Position numbers and translations under genes: made by a program. Under the pieces are notes generated by a model. It searched no databases. It saw nothing but the letters and a program-made list of their open reading frames with translations, and was not told the DNA's origin. A stretch of DNA of 64,000 bases from Sipunculus nudus (lineage: Eukaryota; Annelida; Sipuncula; Golfingiida; Sipunculidae): positions 15,664,058-15,728,057 of the forward strand of contig CM049310.1 in assembly GCA_026874595.1 (NCBI GenBank). Direction: 5' to 3'. Below are positions 23,473 to 34,400 of this stretch, piece after piece (the first letter of the stretch is position 1; each line of letters starts with the position of its first letter).

Positions 23473-23480
23473 TATTTATA
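23473..23480 (-). promoter_or_regulatory. TATA box of the PGRP gene
   Basis: TATAAATA on the minus strand, about 220 bp before the ATG. Transcription would start near 23,445, leaving room for a 5' UTR that contains short upstream ATGs. Confidence 0.6.
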
Positions 23481-23487
23481 TGCGACA

Positions 23488-23497
23488 GGGAATCCCC
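23488..23497 (-). promoter_or_regulatory. kappaB site upstream of PGRP
   Basis: GGGGATTCCC matches the NF-kappaB consensus GGGRNNYYCC exactly and sits 7 bp upstream of the TATA box. Immune-induced PGRP genes are commonly driven by Rel/NF-kappaB factors, so position and context agree. Binding is not shown here. Confidence 0.6.
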
Positions 23498-23509
23498 TTT
23501 TTCTGTTCG

Positions 23510-24200
23510 CGTGATCAGTAAACGTGTATTTTATAGTGTTACCTGGTGGTATAAACCTATCTTTGCACCGAGTATCAGCTGATATTATGCGGGCCATAAA
23601 ACCAGCATTACGTAATACAAATGGATATTATATAGAGAGGAAATATTTCACACTAGTTAATGTCCATATAGAAACAGTTAACTGACGAATACGATAGCAC
23701 GAAACACGTGTTAATGTGTAACTGGCCATTTTTCGTTATATTTTAATTTTAGATACAAAATTTAATTATTTTGATTGATACATACATGACAAATATAGGG
23801 ATAGGTAATACAAGCCAGAAAATTTTATATATATAAATTTCAACATATTATGAAATTTTACAAAGGTAAAGATGTGCCACAAAGACAGTAAAGTATTCTT
23901 TTATTCCATTAATTAATCCATGTCAGGTATGAGTCCCACTAATATTCACTTGTTCATGACGAAATAAGATTTAAGTTAATGAGTAGCTGAACTAAAGTGA
24001 ATTTTCCTTAATTTAATCAGAAGAAAGTGCTCAAGGCGTTATCAAGTATTATGTCAACCCACAATCTGAGTCAGGATTTGGGCTGGACCAGATCCTGATC
24101 GGGGTTTGGACTGGTCAGAATCCAGAATGGGATTTGGTCTGGACCAATTGGGGATTTGTCCAGACCTACATGGCCCGAAATAGAAGAAAATGACCATTCA
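23510..24200. other. Upstream flank of PGRP, no gene seen
   Basis: AT-rich sequence. A loose short tandem of a GGATTTGGnCTGGACCA-like phrase occurs at 24,070-24,165. Nothing coding is recognisable. Confidence 0.5.
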
Positions 24201-24359
24201 AACTCTTTTGAAAACTTATCATCTGACATCTTTTATTCTGATTTTCAGAAAAAAGATATCTAGGCACTTGAGAAACAATTTTTTTGGTTTGTTATTTACC
24301 AAATTAATTGAAATGAGGCTTCCCTCATTGTAAAGGTCATGACCCTTATTTAAATAAGA

Positions 24360-25866
24360 CTTCATCCTAAATCAGAATACAGATATATTTTATTCATGGA
24401 TTTATTTTACATATAAGTTGGATATGGACACCAATTATTAATGTGGCCTGTACAGCTCTTCTTATATACACATAAAGCTCAGTCTGTTACTACAATTAAT
24501 CTATTAGCTTTGTAAAGTAGCACAGACCTTTCATTGCTAAATGCCCAATAATTCAATTGTGCAATGTTAAAGAATTGAAACAAAGTTTTTGCAGAAGAAG
24601 ACTGTTGCAGCCCTTAGTTTGATATAGGCTTATTTGTCACAAAGACCAACTTCAGCTTTCTAAGACTCTACCAAAAATCAATGAACTAAATCTATTCTTA
24701 TACAATTGAGAGAACCCTACTAAAAGATAATTCATGTGTAAATTAAACCATTTTGCTTGACAGTTTCATAATTAAATCATTTTATGTAGAAGCTGAAAGA
24801 GGCTTAAATTATTTTTTTCTCGTGAAAAAAAAACCAGGTCATTGTAAGTGGTGCCACAAAAACCTTATTTCAAATACGAGTCATGTGACCAACATTTGCA
24901 CAATACTTGATGCTAGCTCCTGTCGTTTCTGATATTCTTTACGTAATTACACTTTCTTGGCCAAATGACCGAAATACTCGGCCGAAATTCATCAAACCCA
25001 AACCATTTGAACAAACTCGAGAGAGACCATCTCTGGGATCATTTCTGTGAAATATTCCACAATTTGGCTGAATAATTTTGGAGAGAGAGTTTTTTTTTCA
25101 AAGGTTTTATAGCTTTATTCCCCATAAAATGCAAGTCGATGCTGATGGCGCCACAAACACCTCAATCCCACATTTGACATGTGACTGGTATTGCCAATAA
25201 ATTTTGGCGATGCTAACTCCTGTTCCTGAGAAATTATGGGTTAATACAGAAGCGGATCCAAGCCCCCCTCCCCCTTCAGCCGCCGCCACCTTTCTTTAGG
25301 CTTTGTCATTGATCCTAGGTTGGACGCCCCCATCCCCCACTTTCATATATGAAGATCCATCCCTGTAATGTACTGATGATCCCGTACAAGCAACGTTGAT
25401 GCAGGTGGCGCCACCAATACCTCAATTTCAAATATGATTCATGTGACCTACAGTTGCATGAGATTTGGTGATGATAGCACCAGCAGTTTCTGAGGATGTA
25501 ATTTTAGTATGCTTTTTTGGCCAAATGGCGAAGTTCAGCTTCCTATAACACGGCCAAAATTCACCAAGCTTGAACCATTGGAACAAATTTGAGTTGGTTT
25601 CTGGGATTATTTCTGTAAAATATTGAACAATTAGGCTGGACAGTTTTGGAGAAGAAGATTTTTAAAGGTTCTTTAGTTTTTTTACTAAAAAATCTAAGTA
25701 AATGCAGATAGAACAAAAATAAGCTCAATCTGATAGTTTTTTAAGGCGACTGATATTTGCATAAAATTCGGTGATGCTTGCTCCTGCTATTTCTGAGATA
25801 ATATGGGTTACCGATGACGGACACCACCACACCATCGCATAAGCTAGCAGGTTCGCTTAAAAATGT
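24360..25866 (+). mobile_element. GGTGGCGCCACC-family element, copy 1
   Basis: It shares long diverged stretches with 41,740-45,090 and 50,600-51,801, for example the phrases CCAAATGACnnAnTTC, ATTTCTGTGAAATATT and TTTGGTGATG. It contains the exact palindrome GGTGGCGCCACC at 25,404. It ends with the shared 3' phrase ACACCATCGCATAAGCT...GGTTCGCT near 25,866. No protein is encoded. The 5' boundary is unclear. Confidence 0.65.
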
Positions 25867-25929
25867 TGACGAAGGAATGCTAGCGAGGCAAGAAATATTA
25901 TTGCAGAGGCGGCAGTTTGTTTGGCAAAA

Positions 25930-28585
25930 CATAAGCGAGGCAGAGAACCTATCCCTATTTCACCACAGGTCCAAAACTAATCTTTTCCTTTAATCATGGA
26001 AACATTTCGTCTTGTTCAAAATACCCCCCAAAAAACTACAGATTCTTGATAAATAAAACAAAAAGAACACTGTTTTAGGTGCACATTTATTTTAAAATTA
26101 AAAACTCCATAAAGACAAGCGACCTGCGCCTGTCAATCACTTCCAAATTTGTATATTATATAAATAATATATGAATAAATATATAAATATGGTAGCAAAT
26201 CAGCAGTATCACCATTATCTTCCTTAATTATCATTTTAAAAAATCAAGATTACCCCTACATACTGAACTAGAGAAATGTCATATACCATTATGCCATATT
26301 ATGAATGATACAATTCTTTTAAGATTGCAAAATTACCCAAACTTGATGTTTTGAGGATCATTTTTGTGCATATAATACAAAATATTAAATACTGAGCCAG
26401 TTTACCCTATGTTTACTTGCAGTGCTGGTACTCAAAACACTTACACTACTGTGAGGTATCTGATGAGAGGCAAACATTAGGGTAATATTGAAAATTAATC
26501 AATGATGTGAAGAGCAGTTAAAGAAATAATCAGCTCTGCTGTCTGGAGGTTGAATCAACAAGGTTTTGGAATGGCCTTGCATGCATGGTGTCCAGATAAC
26601 CATCTCAGAGGAAACTCATCATTAACTAATCTTTGAAAGGTTTCATTATCATAATTATATGCTAAAATTATATGCTGGTTCTATCTTAGGTGGAATAAAT
26701 TAAACTTGTATATAGTGCAACAACAAGGTGAAAGACGAATGTAACAATTCAGACAACTGACCTTCCCCATAGAGCTACATGTCTTATGCAGTGTTCTCAC
26801 TGCATTCCTTCTGATAATTCATTTCATTCAAACACTGCCTGCACAGGCAGTATTTGGCCATCATACAAGGTACCGGTAACACAGAATTCTTATTCTTCAC
26901 CATAAAATCTGAGGCAAGGGCAAACAAAAGGTCACAAGTTTCAAATCATGCCCTTGCATAAGTGTCTGCAAACTATATCAATAGTTTTATAAAATAGCAA
27001 ATGGTCACCACTTGTCTGCAACAAGAATACAGGCGAAATTGCTATAGTTGTATTGTCTGGAACACATACATAGTTCAACACAACTGCATCAGTGTAGTTC
27101 AATAAAACTTCATCAGATTTCGCTAAAAATCTGAAGAGTTAATCATAGCAACACGGCACACGGATAAATTCCGGCATGTATACTACTAAGCAGCTACTAC
27201 ATTTCATTCCAAAGTTTTATTCTCCAGAGCAATAGAGCTTGATTTTTATTGGGTGACCTGGGATGGGTGAAACCCCCATGAGCATTTTTTGCTAACCGAC
27301 ACTGGCCAGCATATGCTACCACCCAACAGGCTTTTGACAAACAAAAATTCTTGCTGGTCTCCCCTAAACTTTGCTGACCCCTGCTGGCTGCCTTTGGTAT
27401 TACATGACAAGTGTTTCAGGGATCATGATAATCACCTAAAAGCAAATCTGCAAATAACAAAACTTGGTGAATGATGTACATATGTGACTTATTTTGTGAC
27501 ATAATATTTATCAATTTTATTAACAATGGTAAATTGGACTGAAGTTGGTTTGGCAAAATTATAGAAGCATTAATTGATAAGCTAATAACTTATCATTGAA
27601 TTACTGTCAAACATCCATCATATTTAAATAACTATGGTGCCCAGAACAAAGAAACCTGGTCACTTGATTAAATAAATAGACTAAGTAATTCATGTAAGGA
27701 TTTAAGGTAAACCACACCTTGACTTTTGTCAACATCCAAAACTCATGATTCATTTCATGATCTGATTTACAAACACTTTGATCATTCACCTTTACACAGA
27801 AATCAATATCTTGAAATAGAGTGGGTCATCTTAAAAAAAAGTAACAATGAAGTGCCTAGCTATCCTGTATTTCAATAAGGTCCAAATTCGAGCACCAGCA
27901 AATCTTCATATTTAGGCATATTACTCAGTTTCACTGTCCATCTTGTATGTTGGAATATTTATTTTAATCTATATTTATCTTAAAATATATTCCTTTTTTA
28001 TTAACAGACACAATACATGTTTCTTACAGAAAATTCATATGAGGTGAAGAAATCTTTAAATTCCAGTTCATTATGCCCTTTTCATTTTCATTTTTATAAA
28101 TGTTTTGGGGTTAAAAATCAGCATAAAACCAACTTGGAGAAAACAGTATTTGATTAGATTAACTACCAGAAAGAGAAATCGACAGGAACATCAAACAGTT
28201 TTGTCTGTTCTAAAGTTGACAACCTCAAATGATTGTATCACATTTTAGTATTCTGATAAAATTCCTGAAGATCTTGAAAATTATAAAAAAAAAATTTTTT
28301 TCATGCGTTTTTCATAAATTTCAAGATAATAATGATCCCTGAATCAAAAATCTATGATCTCTTAATTGTTAGACCTCTTAATAAATTCCCTGGAAAATCA
28401 CACAGGAAAATCTTCATGTCAGGAGGATTGATGTTAACATCTATTTAGACATAATGGGATGAAGACCAAACTCCATCCAGCACATAATAAGTTATATCCT
28501 CTTTTATACAATCTATAAATATATTACCACAATTATGACATAAGAAAATCTGTACATGGAAATATACATATATAAATAATTCCAT
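25930..28585. other. AT-rich sequence, no gene seen
   Basis: Downstream flank of the unidentified minus-strand gene. Open frames are short and unrecognised; no strong repeats were noticed. Confidence 0.5.
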
Positions 28586-28591
28586 TTGTTT

Positions 28592-28827
28592 CTATGTTTT
28601 ATCATAATCTGCCTGGTTTGGGGATTCCGGTAGCGGTGCCATGTCTGGATGAAGGATGCTCCTTCCTGCTGGTGCTGACGACTCTCTGGTTCCGTTCAAT
28701 GTTGACGGCTGCTGCTGGTTGTATGCTCGGGATGTACTCGGCTGACTCGGGTCCATCTGGTCTGACGATGACCCGGAGAGTAAAACATCCCGATCTGTTA
28801 TCACTGAGCCGGGACCCATCGTCTTAC
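28592..28827 (-). CDS. Terminal exon of an unidentified minus-strand gene
   Basis: Acceptor GTGTTTTCAG, then 2 nt completing a Gly codon, 77 codons and TAG. It encodes KTMGPGSVITDRDVLLSG and then a Ser/Pro/Gln-rich, probably disordered tail (DQMDPSQPSTSRAYNQQQPS ... HPDMAPLPESPNQADYDKT). Codon use is more GC-rich and regular than the surrounding AT-rich DNA. It joins the exon at 45,695-45,797 in phase (G plus GT). I do not recognise the family. Confidence 0.75.
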
Positions 28828-28899
28828 CTGAAAACACATACAATTAGTAACTTAGTAGACAAATCAAACAGAAGTGTTCAGCCTCATTAAACTAAAGAA

Positions 28900-30130
28900 A
28901 TAAAAACAAAAGTATTCATATTAGTTTTTTTATCAATAACATGGTAACATCCTGAAATTTAAAGCCAAGCTAAGGGATTACATCTGTTACTAAACCACCA
29001 ATTCATTTCCAGGACTATTTCTTCATTTTCCCTGTTACAGTTCCAACAAGACCTATCATGTGAACACTGCATCTAACACATATTGAGCCCAGAGCTCTGG
29101 GTAATTGGCACTGAATGTGTCATGACTAATTGTTGGTTTATTGAGAATTATGACTCTTCAGGGGAAAACAAAAGAAATCAAACATTGGGAGATAGGCATG
29201 CTCTGGAAAATACAGGAAGGAAAGAGATTCACTGGATATTCTGAGAGTCAACAATCTACTCAACTCAAAACATAAAACCAATTCTAAGAGTCAACAATCT
29301 ACTGAACTCAAAACATAATACCAAGTCACAACAATCAAATCAAGTTTTGCCTTCTTAAATGTACATCTAGCTTTTCAATTTGAGATCTTCTGGTAATGCA
29401 TGATGGCAACTTTGGTGCTGTAACTCTGGATTTCAGAAACAAAGTAAGACATATTGTATAGGAAAAGGTACAGAATTGTCGGAAAAAGAAAGAAAAAGTA
29501 TAAATCATTGCCGAAATGCTTTTAAGATAACAATAATCAGAATGATATTTGCAGTTAAGGGGGAATTAAAGTATATGATTGTCAGTAATTCAGATTTTTT
29601 AAAATGTGTTGAGTCAATTTTTGCTTGATAAAATGCAAATCATATGAAACTATTGTATATCTACATTCTGAAATATGTGTATGGGTCTAAAATTATCATC
29701 TTAAAAATAAAGATTAACACAGAAAGAATTATTGTACATCTAAAAGTACAAAAAAGATGATTTTTTTTTTTCTTTTATTTGAAAAACTTTTAAAAAATAA
29801 CAGTTTGGCAGCAATGGAACTTATTGATACAGATTACTTCCCGTGGGAAACAGGATAAGGCTGTAAAATTCACAGAATGTCATATTTATAAACATGTACC
29901 AAGGAGCACCCTGCATGTACCAATATACTTCACTTGTCTCAGATTTCAAGTACAAACATCAAGGGCGTAGAATGTGCAATGTGTATAATATGCCAGATAT
30001 TTTATGTCAGTTGTACATAGTATGAAATATTCACACAATACACACAAACTCTGTGTCAAAAAAAGACACAAACAGAAAAACACATATCTGTACAAAATTA
30101 AGAAAAAACAAGCATAACACATCCTGGTCT
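28900..30130. other. Intron sequence, no gene seen
   Basis: AT-rich sequence between the terminal exon and the alternative exon candidate. The phrase TAAGAGTCAACAATCTACT recurs at about 29,284 with a close variant near 29,245. Confidence 0.5.
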
Positions 30131-30137
30131 TCCTGGA

Positions 30138-30310
30138 TTAGTAAAGACAGCCCTCCATTAAATGTGCAGCATAAAACCAGCCCAGTGCAGCAATGATATC
30201 AGCAGCCACCTGTAACAGAACAGACTCACTTCTGTAATACAGCGGGTATCTCAGCTCCAAGAACTCAGGATACTGTAACAGCATGTCATAGTGCAGCCTG
30301 CCTGACCTCC
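30138..30310 (-). CDS. Candidate alternative terminal exon of the same unidentified gene
   Basis: A 173-nt block after the acceptor TGCTGTTACAG: GG, 56 codons, TAA. It starts RSGRLHYDMLLQYPEFLELR, continues YPLYYRSESV and ends in a hydrophobic stretch (AADIIAALGWFYAAHLMEG). Codon choice looks coding. The phase fits the donor of the 45,695-45,797 exon (G plus GG), so it could replace the 28,592-28,827 exon and end the protein differently. It may instead be a piece of an old repeat or pseudogene. No family is recognised. Confidence 0.35.
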
Positions 30311-30586
30311 CTGTAACAGCAGTATCATACATCCCCGTACAACAGATTCAAGGCTACGTTTTTGTAGTATAATCAAAGTTTACTTACAAGAAGCAATATA
30401 TTTTTGCTAACATAGTTTTTACTGTTTCATGCTTCAGATTTAAAATTGTTTTTAAAACCCTTTTGGAATCCTCATTTGTGGGTCTAGTTTAAGAGTTGTA
30501 ACTGACTAATGCTCATTTTTATGACTTAAATGCAATGCATGCTTGGTAATTAAACACAAAACAGAAATGATTAACAGTTCAAACTG

Positions 30587-30591
<5 letters not shown>

Positions 30592-30678
<87 letters not shown>
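30592..30678. repeat. (TA)n microsatellite, long
   Basis: About 43 TA dinucleotides, the longest simple repeat in the window. Confidence 0.95.
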
Positions 30679-30680
<2 letters not shown>

Positions 30681-30699
30681 CTGTCATTCTACCCTCAGC

Positions 30700-32640
30700 T
30701 CCTCCACAAACTTTTTGTTAAAGAAACATTATAAATGCTTTGCCTTACATATAATGGTTCCTCAATTATGGAAACTGGATTTAATGCCTATGATGAAAAG
30801 ATGCTTGGAGGCTAAAATGAACATAAACATGTGTGCATATTTCTAGATGTTATAATGTAAAAGTAATATAACCAAAGTATGATGCAAGCCTCATATGTAG
30901 CAAGAAAGTGATAAAAGTAGATATAAAAAAAAACTTATATTTACAAGGGACTGAACATTAAATGCTAGTAGTGTATTTATGTATTGTTTTTTTTTAAACA
31001 AATTAGTTCTTAGATTACAAAAATATGCAGTGAAAATGGATGGAAAAGTGTTGCTTTGACTTCTGTTTGGATTTGGCATGACTGCTACCATGTTTCCACA
31101 TAAACAGATGTATAATAACAGGGTCAATGTAATTGCTGTACTGCTAATATGAAGCTTCAATTATGCTTTAATGTATTGAAGTCTCCAGCTGAGAGTTTAA
31201 ACTCAAGTGAACTGTAAGTCCAAACTTGGCAACCCACCAAATCACCAAGACAGTTTGTGTACTCTTCAATACATTGGTGACCTGCCGAGAATGAGGTGAT
31301 GTCAAGTATATCAACCACCAATGTTTGTGGTACTGTGGATATCAAACACATTCACAAACAAATGATAATACATAGGTCTTTGCTACTTATCAAATCTATA
31401 TGTACCCGGTACTTTTATACTGAACAAATATGTAACATACACTTGTGCTATGCTTTATATTCAGACGGTTTTGGAGCTTAAAAAAGGGAAATACCTGAAA
31501 CGATACTGAACATTTTACTGAATAAATACTAGATTCACCTATTTAAGGAAAAACCCATGATCACAAATCATATAATTATAAGCAAAAAGGTTTTGGACTT
31601 AAGGTCTCACATATGTCTGTTGCATGATCAACATGTAATCAATCCATTTTTCATCAATATGCTCCTCTCTGAATCAAAGTTTTTGACATAATAATACTGG
31701 TATATAACTTAAATTATATATAAAAATAATATAAATATATAAAAAAATGTTAATATATATATATATATAAAATTTGTTCATACTTTTAAGTACAAAATGA
31801 TTCAGCTAACAGATCCTTCATTGCCCAATGCCTAACCGTTCAAAATGAGACAATGTGGTCCTCTTTATAATTTTAATAAACATGTTATAGTCCCCCAACA
31901 TGAAGAACGGTTTGAGTATTTTAATGGCAGTTATGCACTGTGTGATTTGTAATCTGTAGTTTGTAAGGTGAAACCTTTAAATTACCTTATATCAGGCAGG
32001 TACTTTCACTTATTTTGTGAAGGAAGATAAAGATGTTACGTGTTGAGATTTATTGATATACAAATCATTTATTTTTTGCATTTATAAATGGGTTTTCTTG
32101 TAAATGACCATTAAAAACAGGATATTTCAGTCTTATCACAACTTCACACAAATTGATTTTGAAACAGATAAAACGTGTCATCAAAAGATAATGTAGGTGG
32201 TTTACAGTTGTTCAAACAAACAACACTGAACATATTTACAGTGAAAGCAAAGCAGGTGTGTGCATTGATCTTTCTGTTGACCTGAAGTGGGCAGACAGGC
32301 TGATAACCAAAATCAGGACATGTTGAGGGCGAACATTAACATGTTTGTACCCTGCTAGTGGGGTACATGAACATCTCCCCATGCTTATGTTACCCTGATG
32401 TTCTGTAATAAAGCTTCACAACACAGGAATCTAGTGTCCACTAGTTCAGTAGATGACACTTGACTCTACATACATACCTGTTTAAATACAGGTCAATGTA
32501 AGACAATAACCCTCTTGACTGCCTTATACAGGAGCTTCTTATTCAAGTACAAGACCACCATAGTTATACTGAATGTGCCTCTGAACTCCATTCCACCACT
32601 TACCCCTGTCGACCTGATTTTTCATGATAATTTTTACACC
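30700..32640. other. Intron sequence, no gene seen
   Basis: AT-rich sequence with a short AT tract at 31,754-31,770. No recognisable coding or structured element. Confidence 0.5.
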
Positions 32641-32656
32641 ATGCACTTAAGCTTAC

Positions 32657-33528
32657 TAGGGTTGGGACGGTTACTGGTATACGGTATTATCACGATATCT
32701 CACAGCCACGGTTATCATACCGTCAACTTTCCTATTATCGCGATATCACGATATCAATTTTTTTTCACGATTATGGTTCACAGACAAGCCATTGAATTAT
32801 ATATTTCTGGAGAAAACTGGCATCATAAGAGTCTGTCCATGTTCAAAATAAATGTATTTCCAAGAATCACATTTATTTTTATAAACCACATGTATTTGAA
32901 TACCTGCGTGTCGGTGGAACCGTGTGCTTACGGACTTCGGGAAATGTCCGGAAATAGCAGGATGAATCTTAGAGAACAAAAGCTTGAGAATTCCAGGAGA
33001 AAATAACATTATAAAGAAGAGCAATAAAACATATTTATGCTTTTATTGCATGGAACGATAAAACATAAAAGTGTCACCATTGGATCGAACATTCCTTACA
33101 GGTTGCATATTTTGCCATATAAAATTGGATTGGAATATTTAGCCATGATGGGTATGACACGCCCTCCGAAAATTCCGGGATGATCCGGCTTTTTTGTAAC
33201 TATAGGAAACTGGTAAAACGTTCTGACAAGCGTGATTTGACGATTGGGGCAGGACTTCCCGCGTCTCAAACTTACACACCTGCAGCGCCTTCATGCAACT
33301 TAATCACTTTATGAGTTAATTTGTGGTACTGGCACAATGGGTATAAATAATATTAATAGTTAACCCCTTGTATAAAGTCAAGAATTTAAAGGTGGTTGTT
33401 ATTAATATCATTATTGATGGCTTATCAATGCTCTTATCTATTATTAAAAATATCGCGATATCACGGTATATCACGATAAAATTTGAATAATCATCATGAT
33501 ATCAAAAACCCATATCGTCCCAACACTA
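32657..33528. mobile_element. hAT-type MITE, 872 bp, with intact 8-bp target duplication
   Basis: The left end TAGGGTTGGGACG and the inverted right end TAGTGTTGGGACG match at 12 of 13 positions. The 8-bp direct repeat AAGCTTAC flanks both sides (32,649-32,656 and 33,529-33,536), the size made by hAT transposases. Subterminal motifs rich in ATCGCGATATCACGATATC occur on both sides. No transposase is encoded, so it was mobilised in trans. It sits in an intron of the unidentified gene. Confidence 0.88.
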
Positions 33529-33739
33529 AAGCTTACCTTTATTTACCCCAGAGGCAAATCAGGCAACTAAAACAACACCTACTTGATGATTCATAGTGAT
33601 GATGTCACAGTGATATTTGCACGTCATATGTTTGTTATGTCACACATACTTCCCTCCTACATCATATGGATAAACAGATATGGCCACTTGAACTGACGCC
33701 ATTATTTTTGCACCTCTTTCTAGACAATCAAGTCAACAC

Positions 33740-34400
33740 CATCCGGGCCAAAACAGCCTAGACCTTTGACCTTGTGATCCCCTAAATCAAAAGGAACCTT
33801 CCCCCATTAGCAGGTGCACCATGTGGAAGACGAAGGTTAAGGAAGAAAAGTTTGGCTTGAAATGCATCCACATTCTTTATAAAGAAGTGGGTCCTGTAAT
33901 CTTGACCTTTGAGTCTTTAACCTCATGACCCCCAAATCAAAAGGAATCTTACATTATTGGTGGGTCATATATAAGTCAAATTCGAAACCAATATGTCAAC
34001 CTAAACTGGAGTTATCATCTGAAAACTAATATGTGGACAGATGGCCCCTGTGACCTTGACCTTTGACCTTGTGACCCCAAAATCAATTAGGTTCTTCCCC
34101 TTTTGGCAGGACAGAGCTATATGCAAGATGGAAGGTTTGGGATGAAAAGTTTGGCTTAAAATGCCCATTCATTGTAAGTATGTGGGTCCTGTGACCTTGA
34201 CCTCTGGGCAAAAAAAACCAATAGAGTTCTTACATTTGAGGTGGGCCATATATAAGTCAAGCCTGAAATCCATATGTCAGTCCAAACTGAAGTTATCATC
34301 AGGAAACATTTGACAGACATACAGAAAGATGAACAGAAAAACAGATGGACAGGGTGATTTATATAGGGCATCTACTTATTCAAACATATAGTAGACCTCA
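33740..34400 (+). repeat. TGACCT-rich repeat family, block 1
   Basis: Diverged tandem copies of a roughly 280-bp unit built of two halves, each containing a form of TGACCTTGACCTTTGACCT. The clearest copy is at 34,051-34,076. Companion phrases are CTATTGGCAGG, GATGAAAAGTTTGGCTTAAA, GGGCCATATATAAGTCAA and GGAGTTATCATC. It ends in ACAGATGGACAGGGTGAT and GGCATCTACTT, like block 3. Confidence 0.85.

Noticed and set aside
30543-30734. Open frame with an Ile-Tyr repeat
   Set aside because: It is the translation of the (TA)n microsatellite.
32515-33006. A 163-codon plus-strand open frame as a gene
   Set aside because: Most of it lies inside the hAT MITE and it crosses the element's left end and target duplication. 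No protein features are recognisable.
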